The notes under the pieces are model-generated. The model was not told the origin of the DNA, did not search any database, and saw nothing but the letters and a program-made list of their open reading frames with translations. Below are positions 34,057 to 42,660 of a stretch of DNA of 64,000 nt, one piece after another (the stretch's first letter is position 1; each line of letters opens with the position of its first letter). The translations under genes and the position numbers were made by a program. The stretch spans positions 496,001 to 560,000 of the forward strand of contig CAVPWR010000008.1 in assembly GCA_963709555.1 (NCBI GenBank), written 5' to 3'. This stretch comes from Sulfurisoma sp963709555 (GTDB taxonomy: Bacteria > Pseudomonadota > Gammaproteobacteria > Burkholderiales > Rhodocyclaceae).

Positions 34057-35859
34057 ATGCACGCCATGACGAAGTCCGCCGAAGCGCCTGCCGCGAGCGA
34101 TCACCGCTTGACGCTGGCCGAGATCCTGGATGCGTTGATCGCCGATGGCCTTGTTCCGCTCGCGGAGGCGGAAAAGTTCAAGGCCGATCGCCGTTATTTC
34201 AAGGGCGATGTGCATCCGCTGATCGTGATCGCCGAGCGGCGCTGGAAATCGCCCGAGCCGCCGAACCGGCTGCTCGACCTCGAGGCCCTGACGCAGTGGC
34301 TGGCCAGGTGGTGCGGGCTCGAATACCGGCACATCGATCCGCTCAAGATCAATTTCGCCGCGGTCACCGATGTGATGAGCAATGCCTATGCCGCGCGCTT
34401 TCGCATCCTGCCGGTCGATGTCAAGCCGCATGAGGTGGTGATCGCCACCGCCGAGCCGTTCCAGCGCGGGTGGGAGGCGGAACTGGCGCCCATCCTGCGC
34501 AAGGACATCCGTCGCGTCATCAGCAACCCGGAGGATATCGGCCGCTACCAGGTCGAGTTCTACAACCTGGCGAAGTTCGTGAAGGGTGCGCTCGGGCGCG
34601 GCGACACCTCGGCCGGCGTCTCCAATTTCGAGCAGCTGGTCGAGCTGGGCAAGACCAACAAGCAGTTCGACGCCAATGACCAGCACATCGTCCATATCGT
34701 CGACTGGCTGTGGCAGTACGCATTCCAGCAGCGCGCCTCGGACATCCACATCGAACCGCGGCGCGAGCTCGGCATCGTGCGTTTCCGCGTGGATGGCGTC
34801 CTGCACCAGGTGCACCAGATGCCGATGACGGTGTTCCAGGCCATGACCAGCCGCATCAAGATCCTCGGACGCATGGACGTGGTGGAGAAGCGACGGCCGC
34901 AGGACGGCCGCATCAAGACGCGTACGCCCGACGGCATGGAGATCGAGCTGCGGCTGTCGACGCTGCCGACGGCCTTCGGCGAGAAACTGGTGATGCGCAT
35001 CTTCGATCCCGAAGTGCTGGTGCGCGATTTGTCCGAACTCGGCTTCGGCGACGAGGATGCGAAGCGCTGGCGCGAGATGACACAGCGACCCAACGGCATC
35101 ATCCTCGTCACCGGACCAACCGGTTCCGGCAAGACCACGACGCTCTACTCGACGCTCAAGGCGCTGGCCACGCCCGAGGTCAATGTCTGCACCCTCGAGG
35201 ACCCGATCGAGATGATCGAGCCGGCCTTCAACCAGGTGCAGGTGCAGTCCGAAATCGGCATGGGCTTCGCCGAAGGCATCCGCGCCCTGATGCGGCAGGA
35301 TCCGGACATCATCATGATCGGCGAGATCCGCGACCTCGAAACCGCCGACATGGCGATCCAGGCCGCGCTGACCGGACACCTGGTGCTGTCGACGCTGCAT
35401 ACCAACGATACCGCAGCGGCCATCACGCGCCTGCTCGACCTCGGCGTTCCTCCCTACCTGCTGCAGGCCACTCTGGTCGGGGTGATGGCACAGCGGCTGG
35501 TGCGCACGCTGTGTCCCAAGTGCAAGGCCGCGGCCGGCATGCGCGCCGAGGACGAGGCGCAATGGCAAGCCTTGGTGGCGCCGTGGAAGTCGAACCTGCC
35601 GAGCATGCTCAATCGGCCCGTCGGCTGCCTCGACTGTCGCATGACCGGCTTTTCCGGCCGGCTTGGCCTCTATGAAATTCTGTCGATGTCGACGGAGTGC
35701 AAGAAACTGCTGTCGGCTGAAACGGATGTCGAGCGCCTGCGCGAGCAGGCTATCCGCGAAGGTATGCAGCCGCTGCGCATTTCCGGTGCGCGCAAGGTCG
35801 CGGCAGGGCTGACGACGATCGAGGAGATTCTGAAGGTCGCACCGCCGCAGGTGTTCTGA
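34057..35859 (+). CDS. GspE/PilB-type secretion ATPase
   Basis: 600 aa. Hexameric ATPase of type IV pilus/type II secretion systems. N-terminal N1/GspE_N-like domain (about 20-190), then the ATPase core with Walker A GPTGSGKTTTLYS (353-365), Asp box, Walker B DPDIIMIGEIRDLETADMA, and His box TGHLVLSTLHTNDTA. The zinc tetracysteine is present as CPKC and CLDC (about 487-531). The start is 34057 (MHAMTKSAEA) or 34066; the choice does not affect the domains. No other pilus or secretion genes are nearby, so this is an orphan ATPase. Confidence 0.9.
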   Translation: MHAMTKSAEAPAASDHRLTLAEILDALIADGLVPLAEAEKFKADRRYFKGDVHPLIVIAERRWKSPEPPNRLLDLEALTQWLARWCGLEYRHIDPLKINFAAVTDVMSNAYAARFRILPVDVKPHEVVIATAEPFQRGWEAELAPILRKDIRRVISNPEDIGRYQVEFYNLAKFVKGALGRGDTSAGVSNFEQLVELGKTNKQFDANDQHIVHIVDWLWQYAFQQRASDIHIEPRRELGIVRFRVDGVLHQVHQMPMTVFQAMTSRIKILGRMDVVEKRRPQDGRIKTRTPDGMEIELRLSTLPTAFGEKLVMRIFDPEVLVRDLSELGFGDEDAKRWREMTQRPNGIILVTGPTGSGKTTTLYSTLKALATPEVNVCTLEDPIEMIEPAFNQVQVQSEIGMGFAEGIRALMRQDPDIIMIGEIRDLETADMAIQAALTGHLVLSTLHTNDTAAAITRLLDLGVPPYLLQATLVGVMAQRLVRTLCPKCKAAAGMRAEDEAQWQALVAPWKSNLPSMLNRPVGCLDCRMTGFSGRLGLYEILSMSTECKKLLSAETDVERLREQAIREGMQPLRISGARKVAAGLTTIEEILKVAPPQVF

Positions 35860-35870
35860 GAGCCGGCAGG

Positions 35871-35885
35871 CGAACGCTGCGTTCG
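35871..35885. terminator. Small stem-loop between convergent genes
   Basis: CGAACG-CTG-CGTTCG lies in the 36-bp gap between the secretion ATPase stop and the FecR-like gene stop. The short stem without a strong T-run makes it a weak terminator candidate. Confidence 0.3.
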
Positions 35886-35895
35886 TGTTCCCGCT

Positions 35896-36636
35896 TCAGA
35901 GCAGGTAGCCGGTATTGACCTTGCCGTAGAAGGGCGGCCAGCGGCCGACCAGGTTTTCCAGCATGATCAGCTCGGCGTCGGTGTGGTTGATCACCGGCGC
36001 CGTGACCATCATGCTCGGCATTTTCATGTCGTCGTGGATGTAGAGCGGGTGGTCGTGGTGGGTGGTGATCACCGTCTCCGACTGCTGCGGGGCCGCCTTG
36101 GGGATCACCCTGGCCTCGCCGTAGCAGAGGCAGAAGTAGGTGGGTGCCGTGGCGCCAGCGCCGTCCCCGGGGATACCGCTACGCATAATTTTTTCCGGCT
36201 GTTCGATGTAACACGCGGTGCCGCGGATGCCGATGGTGGCGGTGGCGACGGCGATGTTGCGGTTCCCCCTGCCGAAGACCGAGAGGATCTTGCCACTGAC
36301 GACGCGCATGAAATTCGCGATGTCGGCGCCGAAGCTCACCGTGCTCGATTCGCGCTGGAGGAAGGCATCCTGGCCGATGACATAGAGCGCCTCGGCACCG
36401 GCGCCGGTGGTGACGCTGTCGCCGGGCTTGATCAGCAGGCCCTCGCGCGCGGGCTGGCCGTTGACCGTGACGGCACCCTTGATCCGGTGCAGACCCGGCG
36501 GCACCGGGTTGTTGCCATTGGCGAGCGCGGCGCGGATCAGTCCGATGCGCTCGGCCGCGGTGAGCAGCCCGGCAGCGGCGAGTGCGCCGAGCAGTTGACG
36601 ACGGTGCGGGGAAGCAGGGAAGCGTGCTGAACTCAT
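35896..36636 (-). CDS. FecR domain protein with a twin-arginine-like signal
   Basis: 246 aa. The N-terminus PHRRQLLGALAAAGLLTAAE looks like a Tat or lipid-free export signal (RR followed by a hydrophobic run). The mature part has the FecR-like beta-rich domain: HRIKGAVTVNGQPAREGLLI and KPGDSVTTGAGAEALYVIG, FLQRESSTVSFG, and TATIGIRGTACYIEQ with the family GIRGT motif. No FecI sigma factor or TonB receptor is near, so it is not the classical iron-citrate regulator. The start at 36636 gives a 4-bp overlap with the DUF1841 stop. Confidence 0.85.
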   Translation of the reverse strand: MSSARFPASPHRRQLLGALAAAGLLTAAERIGLIRAALANGNNPVPPGLHRIKGAVTVNGQPAREGLLIKPGDSVTTGAGAEALYVIGQDAFLQRESSTVSFGADIANFMRVVSGKILSVFGRGNRNIAVATATIGIRGTACYIEQPEKIMRSGIPGDGAGATAPTYFCLCYGEARVIPKAAPQQSETVITTHHDHPLYIHDDMKMPSMMVTAPVINHTDAELIMLENLVGRWPPFYGKVNTGYLL

Positions 36637-37058
36637 AGCTTTCTCCTGATGCACTCCAGGTAGGCGGCACCATCAGGCGGGGTGCGGTCGCGGCCGGCGC
36701 GCCAGAGGGTTTCGCCGAGGCAGTCGAGAATATCATGCAGCGCGGCGTGACGCTCACCGTGCCGCGCCAGCCGACTTTCGAAGGCGCTGCGGATGCCCGG
36801 CGGCTGGTCGATCGACAACTGCTCCTCGATCGCCAGGTGCAGCGACAGATGCAGGAAGGGATTGGTATCGCCGTCCTCCGGCGCCCACTCGCGCGCCAGC
36901 GCTTCCTCGCCGGATTCGAGCAGGGCGTGGTATTCGGGATGCACGGCCACGATGTCGGCGGCCATCACCTCGAGCGGCGTGGCCGGCAGCTTGTCGCGCC
37001 GCTTCCGCCAGGCCTCGGCGAGGAAGCTGCGTGCCTGGTCACGACTCGGATTGAACAT
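36633..37058 (-). CDS. DUF1841 family protein
   Basis: 141 aa. Starts MFNPSRDQARSFLAEAWRK, the invariant beginning of the DUF1841 family, and contains VHPEYHALLE and NPFLHLSLHLAIEEQLSIDQ, also typical. Conserved histidines in the last motif hint at a metal or active site, but the function is unknown. The start is at 37058, not 37070, because of this N-terminus. It overlaps the FIST gene's 3' end by 20 bp and the FecR-like ATG by 4 bp, so it is in a nth-FIST-DUF1841-FecR operon. Confidence 0.88.
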   Translation of the reverse strand: MFNPSRDQARSFLAEAWRKRRDKLPATPLEVMAADIVAVHPEYHALLESGEEALAREWAPEDGDTNPFLHLSLHLAIEEQLSIDQPPGIRSAFESRLARHGERHAALHDILDCLGETLWRAGRDRTPPDGAAYLECIRRKL

Positions 37059-38151
37059 GGGCGTAGGCAAGCGCGGCGACCGCGCTGTAGGAAAGGATGG
37101 CGTTGCCGCCGGTGAGCGGCGCGATCTCGCCGCCGCAATAACCGCCGATTACCGGCAGACCGGGGTAGCGATTACTCAGCACGGCGAGGTCGTGGTCGGT
37201 TCCGCCGTAGAAATACGGCCCGCGGCCGATGCAGGAGAAGAGCAGCGCAAACTCCGGGATCTGCCCCGCGTGGTCCTCCTGCAGCAGCATGACGCCGCGC
37301 CGCAGTTCCATCTCGGCCGACAGCGGGTGGCGCAGGGCCCAGAATATTTGCGTGCCCGGTTCGAGTGCGGCGCCCAGCGTCACGGTGCCGTCACCGGGAT
37401 TGACAGCGAGGATCGGCACCAGCGTATAGCGGCCTTCGGCGGCGGCGCGTTCCAGCCCGATGTCGCTGTCGATCACGGCGGCGAAGAGAAAGCCGAGTGG
37501 CAGGTTGTCGGCGTCGCGCAGTTCGACGGGCAGGCGCGCCAGCAGCGTCTGCAATGGCGGATCGTCCCCGATCCGCAGCAGTTCATAGCCGTCGACATCG
37601 GTGACTTCGAGCGCGCCGGAAATGGCCTGCATGCCGCGCGAGACGGCGAGCCCGAATTGCCCGCCCTGCAGCGCGGCTTCGCAGCGGCCCTCGACCTGCC
37701 ACTTGCCGTGGTTCCAGACCGCGCTGACGGCGTGGTGGTCGTCGCCGGTGGCAAGCGCGCCGAATCGTGGTGTGGTGACGTTCATCCACGCGGCGTCGAG
37801 TGCGTCGGGCATCGCCAGGGACAGCCGCGGTGCATCGCCGGCGGGTGGAACCAGGGTGGCGCCGCCGGTCAGCACCAGTGCGGCGGCGGCCGGTTGGTCA
37901 AGCGCCCAGGCCTGTTCGGTGAATACGCCGGGCGTGGTGCCGCCGAACACCTGCAGGCAGTTGCCGGCGCGCGATGCGGCGGTGACGGCGGCCTGCGGTG
38001 CCCGGGCGAAGTGGGGCGTCAGCAGTAGCACGATGCTGTGTGCCACCTCGGCGCCGCAGCGCGCCAGTGCCGTGGTCACGGCGTGGGCGGCGAGCTCGGG
38101 GCGCGCTTCCGGATTGGAAGCGAAACCGGTGGCGGCCGTCACCGGCTTCAA
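37039..38151 (-). CDS. FIST domain sensory protein
   Basis: 370 aa. FIST N domain (about 25-215: HSIVLLLTPHFA, FGGTTPGVFTEQ) and FIST C domain (about 215-350: RRGVMLLQEDHAG, FSCIGRGPYFYGG, VIGGYCGGEIAPL). FIST domains are thought to sense small ligands, often amino acids, and occur in signal-transduction proteins; here there is no output domain. The gene starts inside the nth stop (ATGA), so it is co-translated with endonuclease III. Confidence 0.9.
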   Translation of the reverse strand: MKPVTAATGFASNPEARPELAAHAVTTALARCGAEVAHSIVLLLTPHFARAPQAAVTAASRAGNCLQVFGGTTPGVFTEQAWALDQPAAAALVLTGGATLVPPAGDAPRLSLAMPDALDAAWMNVTTPRFGALATGDDHHAVSAVWNHGKWQVEGRCEAALQGGQFGLAVSRGMQAISGALEVTDVDGYELLRIGDDPPLQTLLARLPVELRDADNLPLGFLFAAVIDSDIGLERAAAEGRYTLVPILAVNPGDGTVTLGAALEPGTQIFWALRHPLSAEMELRRGVMLLQEDHAGQIPEFALLFSCIGRGPYFYGGTDHDLAVLSNRYPGLPVIGGYCGGEIAPLTGGNAILSYSAVAALAYAHVQSES

Positions 38152-38780
38152 GGCGTCTTGTCCTTGAATTCGCAGAGGTCGCGAATGGCGCAGGCCGGGC
38201 AGTCGGGCTTGCGCGCCTTGCAGGTGTAGCGGCCGAGCAGGATCAGCCAGTGGTGGGCGTGGTGGCGATAGTCGGCCGGCACCGCGCGCAGCAGCTTGTC
38301 CTCGACCGCGCGCACGTCACTGCCCGGGGCGAGGCCGGTGCGGTTGGCGACGCGGAAGATGTGGGTATCCACCGCGATGGTCGGTTCGCCGAAGACGATG
38401 TTGAGCACGACGTTGGCCGTCTTGCGGCCGACGCCGGGCAGGGCCTCGAGGGCGGCGCGATCATGCGGCACCTCGCCGCCATGCTGTTCGGCGACGATGC
38501 GGGCGGTTGCCAGCACGTTCCTGGCCTTGGTCTTGTAGAGGCCGATGGTCTTGATGTAGTCGGCGAGTTTTTCACCACCGAGCGCGGCGATGGCCTGCGG
38601 CGTTGCCGCGTCGCGGAAGAGTTGCCGCGTCGCGAGGTTCACGCCCTTGTCGGTCGCCTGCGCCGACAGGATGACGGCGACCAGCAGCTGGAACGGGGTG
38701 GCGTATTCCAGCTCGGTCGCCGGTGCCGGGTTGGCCGCGGCCAGCCGCGCGAACAGCTCGCGGCGGTCGGCGAGCTTCAT
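38148..38780 (-). CDS. nth: Endonuclease III
   Basis: 210 aa, same size as E. coli Nth. Removes oxidised pyrimidines. Helix-hairpin-helix LPGVGRKTANVVLNI with the catalytic Lys, Asp in AVDTHIFRVANR, and the C-terminal [4Fe-4S] set CKARKPDCPACAIRDLC (C-x6-C-x2-C-x5-C). The start at 38780 follows a GGAGG ribosome site; an upstream extension would translate the dispersed repeat element. In E. coli nth follows rsxABCDGE directly; here a chemoreceptor gene separates rnfE from nth. Confidence 0.95.
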   Translation of the reverse strand: MKLADRRELFARLAAANPAPATELEYATPFQLLVAVILSAQATDKGVNLATRQLFRDAATPQAIAALGGEKLADYIKTIGLYKTKARNVLATARIVAEQHGGEVPHDRAALEALPGVGRKTANVVLNIVFGEPTIAVDTHIFRVANRTGLAPGSDVRAVEDKLLRAVPADYRHHAHHWLILLGRYTCKARKPDCPACAIRDLCEFKDKTP

Positions 38781-38788
38781 GCCTCCGC

Positions 38789-38895
38789 CGGGCCGACCCG
38801 GGGCCCTCGCCGGGTTGGAGGGCAAGGAGGCATGCGCGGTTTGCCCCCTCCGGGGGTGGGGGGCAGCGAACGGGGTTTGTGAGCGTGGGGGGCCA
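38789..38895 (-). repeat. Dispersed palindromic element, copy 2 (between chemoreceptor and nth)
   Basis: On the transcribed strand: GGCCCCCCACGCTCACAAAC, CGTTCGCTGCCCCCCACC, a CCGGAGGGGGCAAACC part, CATGCCTCCTTGCC, and a longer GC-rich end. It begins at the TAG of the chemoreceptor gene and ends just before the GGAGG of nth. It is longer than the other copies (about 107 bp) because of an extra segment at the nth side. Confidence 0.75.
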
Positions 38896-40077
38896 CTATG
38901 ACAACTTGAAGAGGTGGACCTCGTTGTTGAGCGCGCGGGAACCTTCGCCCAGGTGGTGGCAGGCCTCGTCGCAGCTCTGGGTGCTGGCGAGCGTGGTCTC
39001 GGTGCCGCGTTCGATGCCCTGGACGCGCTGCAGGATGTCGGCGACGACGCTGTGCTGGTCGGCCGCCCCGGCGGCGATGCGGTCCATCATGGTCGAGACG
39101 TCGCGCACCCGCTCGAGAATCTCGTTGAGCGAGGCACCGGCCTTGTGGGCGCGATCGACGCCGTCCTGCACCTGGGTCTGGCTGGTTTCCATGCTGACCA
39201 CGGTTTGCCGCACCTGGTCCTGGATGCCGCTGATCATCTTGCTGATTTCCTCGGTGGCGGACCCGGTCTTCTCGGCCAGCTTGCGCACCTCGTCGGCGAC
39301 CACGGCGAAGCCGCGGCCCTGCTCGCCGGCGCGCGCCGCCTCGATGGCGGCGTTGAGCGCCAGCAGGTTGGTCTGTTCGGCGATGCCGCGAATGGTGGCG
39401 ATGATGGCGCCGATTTCTTCGGAGCGCTGGCCGAGCTGGTGGATCTGCCCCGAGGCCTGCGATACCGACTGCTCGATCTGGCCCATGCCGGAAATCGATT
39501 CCTGCACCACGCTTTGCCCGGCGCCGGCCACCACGAGGGCGTTCTGCGCCGAGTCGGCGACGCTGCGCGCGGTGTCGGCGATGTCGGAAACCGTGCCGGA
39601 CAGATGGTCCACGGCGGACACGATTTCGCGCGCGCTCTGCGCCTGGCCCGAGAACTCGTCGCGCACGCCGCCGATCAGGCGCTGGATGAGTTGGGCGTCG
39701 TCCTCGACCTTGCCGCTCATGCTGGCCACCTGTCCGATCAGGTCGCGCAGGTTGGCCGCCATCTTGTTGAAGGCGGAAATGATCTCGCCGATGGTGTCAT
39801 TGCTCTCCATCGAACAGACGTGGGTGAGGTTGCGCTCCGATATCTCGGTGGCGACGGTGGCGATGCGGCGCAGCGGCTTCACCAGGATGCGGCTGACCAG
39901 CCAGTAGTTGGCGATGCCGACCATGGCGCCGGCGATCATCGCCGAGACGAAGAACCAGCCGTACATGCCCGGCTTCCAATTGACGAAGAAGTCGGCAAAA
40001 AACGGAAAGATGAAGCCGATGCCGAGGCCGAAGGCCAGGGAAGCTATCAGCAGGGTCTTGAGGATGCTGGGTTTCAT
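38896..40077 (-). CDS. Methyl-accepting chemotaxis protein without a large periplasmic domain
   Basis: 393 aa. Two N-terminal transmembrane helices (about 6-28 and 40-62) with only a ~10-residue loop, a HAMP domain (about 60-115) and an MCP signalling domain. The hairpin tip AEQTNLLALNAAIEAARAGE, then GRGFAVVADEVRKLAE, is fully conserved. With no ligand-binding domain it may sense membrane state, or receive input through its membrane segments. No CheA/CheW nearby. It lies between rnfE and nth on the same strand. Confidence 0.92.
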   Translation of the reverse strand: MKPSILKTLLIASLAFGLGIGFIFPFFADFFVNWKPGMYGWFFVSAMIAGAMVGIANYWLVSRILVKPLRRIATVATEISERNLTHVCSMESNDTIGEIISAFNKMAANLRDLIGQVASMSGKVEDDAQLIQRLIGGVRDEFSGQAQSAREIVSAVDHLSGTVSDIADTARSVADSAQNALVVAGAGQSVVQESISGMGQIEQSVSQASGQIHQLGQRSEEIGAIIATIRGIAEQTNLLALNAAIEAARAGEQGRGFAVVADEVRKLAEKTGSATEEISKMISGIQDQVRQTVVSMETSQTQVQDGVDRAHKAGASLNEILERVRDVSTMMDRIAAGAADQHSVVADILQRVQGIERGTETTLASTQSCDEACHHLGEGSRALNNEVHLFKLS

Positions 40078-40139
40078 GGGGAGCTTTCCTGTGTGACTAG
40101 CGTTGATTATTCAACTTTATACCATCCTTACCCTCGAAC

Positions 40140-40823
40140 TCAGGGCTGGGCCGATGTGATCGCGACGGGATGGCTGCGTTGCAGGTGGATGCGCTGGTTG
40201 GCGCGGTAATCGAGCCAGTTGCGGCCGGCGACCAGCAGGCCGAGGACGAAGAAGGCGCCGGGCGGCAGGATGGCGATGAGGAAGCCGGGATAGTCGGCCG
40301 GCAGCACCTGGATGGCGGAGGCGGAGGGGAAGATCATCTCGATTCCCGAGAACAGCGTGCCCTGACCGATGATTTCGCGGATCGCCCCGAGCAGGCCGAT
40401 GACCCAGACGAAGCCGACGCCCATCATGATGCCGTCCAGGGTTGCCGCCGGCATCGAATTCTTCGCGGCGAAGGCTTCGACCCGTGCCAGCACGATGCAG
40501 TTGGTGACGATCAGCGGGATGAAAATGCCCAGCACCAGGTAAAGGTCGTGGAGGAAGGCGTTGAAGGCGAGGTCGACCACGGTGACCAGGGCGGCGATGA
40601 TCAGTACGAATACGGGGATGCGGATCTCGTGGGGGATGAAGCCGCGCAGCATGGAGATGGCGAGGTTGGACATGCCCATGACGACGATGGTGGCGAGCCC
40701 GAGGCTGACGGCATTGACCAGGTTGGTGCTCACCGCCAGCAGCGGGCAGAGACCGAGCAGCTGGGCGAGGATTGCATTCTGTTTCCACAGGCCGTTATGG
40801 GCGATTTCCTTGAAGGTACTCAT
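40140..40823 (-). CDS. rnfE: Rnf complex subunit RnfE
   Basis: 227 aa, integral membrane subunit of the Rnf ferredoxin:NAD+ oxidoreductase, paralogue of RnfA with about six helices. Motifs LAQLLGLCPLLAVSTN and PLIVTNCIVLARVEAF with the conserved membrane Cys residues. AGGAGG seven bases ahead favours the ATG at 40823 (MSTFKEIAHNG) over the ATG at 40829, which would touch the ribosome site. Upstream lies copy 3 of the dispersed element. Confidence 0.94.
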   Translation of the reverse strand: MSTFKEIAHNGLWKQNAILAQLLGLCPLLAVSTNLVNAVSLGLATIVVMGMSNLAISMLRGFIPHEIRIPVFVLIIAALVTVVDLAFNAFLHDLYLVLGIFIPLIVTNCIVLARVEAFAAKNSMPAATLDGIMMGVGFVWVIGLLGAIREIIGQGTLFSGIEMIFPSASAIQVLPADYPGFLIAILPPGAFFVLGLLVAGRNWLDYRANQRIHLQRSHPVAITSAQP

Positions 40824-40839
40824 GGTCATGCCTCCTGAC

Positions 40840-40903
40840 GGGCCGCCCCGAAGGAGGCAGAGCCCCCTGTGGGGGCAGCGAACGAAGTGAGCGTGGGGGC
40901 CAT
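40840..40903 (-). repeat. Dispersed palindromic element, copy 3 (between rnfG and rnfE)
   Basis: On the transcribed strand: ATGGCCCCCACGCTCACTTC, GTTCGCTGCCCCCACAGG, GGGCTCTGCCTCCTTCGG, GGCGGCCC. It fills the gap after the rnfG stop (40906) and ends four bases before the AGGAGG of rnfE. It is the cleanest copy, and the CCCCCACAGGGGG core forms a hairpin in the mRNA. Confidence 0.82.
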
Positions 40904-40905
40904 CT

Positions 40906-41631
40906 TTATTCCTCGAATGCCTGGCCGGCGGGCAGTTCAAAAAGTTTCGTGCTGCGTTCGTGCGCCCACAACAACGCGCGGCCCGAGGCGTTGGTGACGG
41001 CGCGCGCCGAGATGGTGGCGCCGGCGCGCTGGTCGAAGCGGCCGCCGTCCTTCTTCACTTTCCATTTCTTGCCGAGCACGTTGTCGTAGCCGAGGCCGTC
41101 GAATTGCCTGATCCACGGGCTGGCCTTGTTCTTGTCCTTCTTCGGGTCGATGTAATCGCCCAGCCCCGGCGTCTCCTTGTGCTGGGTGACGCGTTGCGCC
41201 AGCAGGCGGCCGTCGGCGGAGACGGCGAGGATCAGGCCGATGCGGCCGCTGTAGCCATCGGGCGCCGCGGTCTCGAGCACCAGCGCCACCGGCTGCCCGG
41301 CCAGTCGCGCGCGGTAGAGCGTGGTCGCGTCGTCGAGTCCTAGCGCATTCAGCGGCGGCAGGGTGATCGCATCGTCGAGCAGCTTGTTGTCGTAGGCCAG
41401 CGGCGGCAGCACCTCGCCGATCAGACGCAGCTTCTCGGCCTGGGCGCTGGCCTCGACCATGGGTTGAGTGAGCTTGTAGGTGCCGGCCATCAGGGCCGTG
41501 AAGGCGAGAGTGAACAGCAGCAGGATCACCGCAGTGCGCGCCGAAATGCGCATGATCGAGGAAGTCGGCGCTGGCGCCACGGTGAGGTGGGCATCCGCGG
41601 CCGGAGCGTCGTGCGGCAAGGAGTCGCTCAT
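40906..41631 (-). CDS. rnfG: Rnf complex subunit RnfG
   Basis: 241 aa. Periplasmic-facing subunit with covalently bound FMN. One N-terminal transmembrane helix (TAVILLLFTLAFTALMAGTY), the motif VTQHKETPGLGDYIDPK typical of RnfG/NqrC, and the flavinylation region RAGATISARAVTNA, where the Thr of GATIS is the expected phosphoester-FMN site. The start MSDSLPHD at 41631 overlaps the rnfD stop (ATGA). Confidence 0.94.
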   Translation of the reverse strand: MSDSLPHDAPAADAHLTVAPAPTSSIMRISARTAVILLLFTLAFTALMAGTYKLTQPMVEASAQAEKLRLIGEVLPPLAYDNKLLDDAITLPPLNALGLDDATTLYRARLAGQPVALVLETAAPDGYSGRIGLILAVSADGRLLAQRVTQHKETPGLGDYIDPKKDKNKASPWIRQFDGLGYDNVLGKKWKVKKDGGRFDQRAGATISARAVTNASGRALLWAHERSTKLFELPAGQAFEE

Positions 41632-42660
41632 GCCTTGCCTCCATCCTTCTTGTGGCCGAACACCGGCGGCTGGGTGTGCATGTCGATCAGCGGCACGCAG
41701 AGGTTCATCAGCAGCGTGGCGAAGGCGATGCCGTCGGGATAGGCGCCGAAGGTGCGGATGATCCAGGTGAACAGCGCGATGCCGGCGGCGAAGATCAGCT
41801 TGCCGCGCGGCGTGGTGGCGCCGGACACCGGGTCGGTGGCGATGAAGAAGGCGCAGAGCATGGCGCCGCCGGTGAAGGCCTGGAATACCGGGCCGGCATA
41901 GGCGGCGGGGTTGATCGTGCTGGCGATGGCGGCGATGACGACCAGCGTGGCGAGGAAGGCCGTGGGGATGTGCCAGGTGATGATGCGTTGCTGGATCAGC
42001 CAGATGCCGCCGATCAGGTAGCCGAGCGCGACCCATTCCCAGCCCCTGCCGCCGATGTTGCCGAAGGTGGCGTGCGAGCCGAGGATGCCGGCGACGGTGG
42101 CACGCGCATCGGCCGTGTGCAATTGCGTGCGCAGGGCGTCGAGCGGGGTGGCCATGACGATGGCGTCGAGATGGCGCTCGGCCCCGCCGAAGATCGCCGT
42201 CAGCTGCACGGAAAAGTCGGTGAAGCCGACCGCAGGCCACTGCGACATCAGCAGCGGATAGGCGACGATCATCAGGCAGTAGGCCGCCATCGCCGGGTTG
42301 AAAGGGTTCTGGCCGAGGCCGCCGTAAAGGTGCTTGACGACGACGATGGCGAACAGCGTCGCCGCCACGCCCAGCCACCAGGGTGCGATCGGCGGGAAGG
42401 TGAGGGCGATCAGCCAGGCGGTGACCACGGCGCTGCCGTCGGAGACGAACAGCCAGACCGGCTTTTTGCGGATGGCCAGCATCGCCGCATTCGCCAGCCA
42501 GCGCGGCGACGGAGCAGAGCGCGAGCTGCACCAGGATCGCCGGGCCGAAGAACCAGACGTAGGCGGCGAGCCCCGGCAGCAGCGCGGCCAGCACCTTGAG
42601 CATCACGCTGCGGACGCTGGCGGGCTGGAGGAAGTAGGGCGAGTTGTTCGAGCGATCAGT
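41628..42660 (-). CDS. rnfD: Rnf complex subunit RnfD, frameshift near 42490 and start unresolved
   Basis: About 343 aa, polytopic membrane subunit carrying covalent FMN. Homology begins RSNNSPYFLQPASVRSVML (42654 down), continues VLAALLPGLAAYVWFFGPAI, then changes frame near 42490 (AALAGE to AMLAIRKKPVW) and runs to GHKKDGGKA. The FMN-attachment area is seen as DPVSGATTPRGKL. The ATG expected before the N-terminal homology is absent, perhaps removed by another indel. The C-terminal part from 42482 is intact. Confidence 0.85.

Noticed and set aside
33526..35568. Antisense open frame spanning the secretion ATPase and the Cys-repeat protein
   Set aside because: It crosses two real genes and has no homology of its own.
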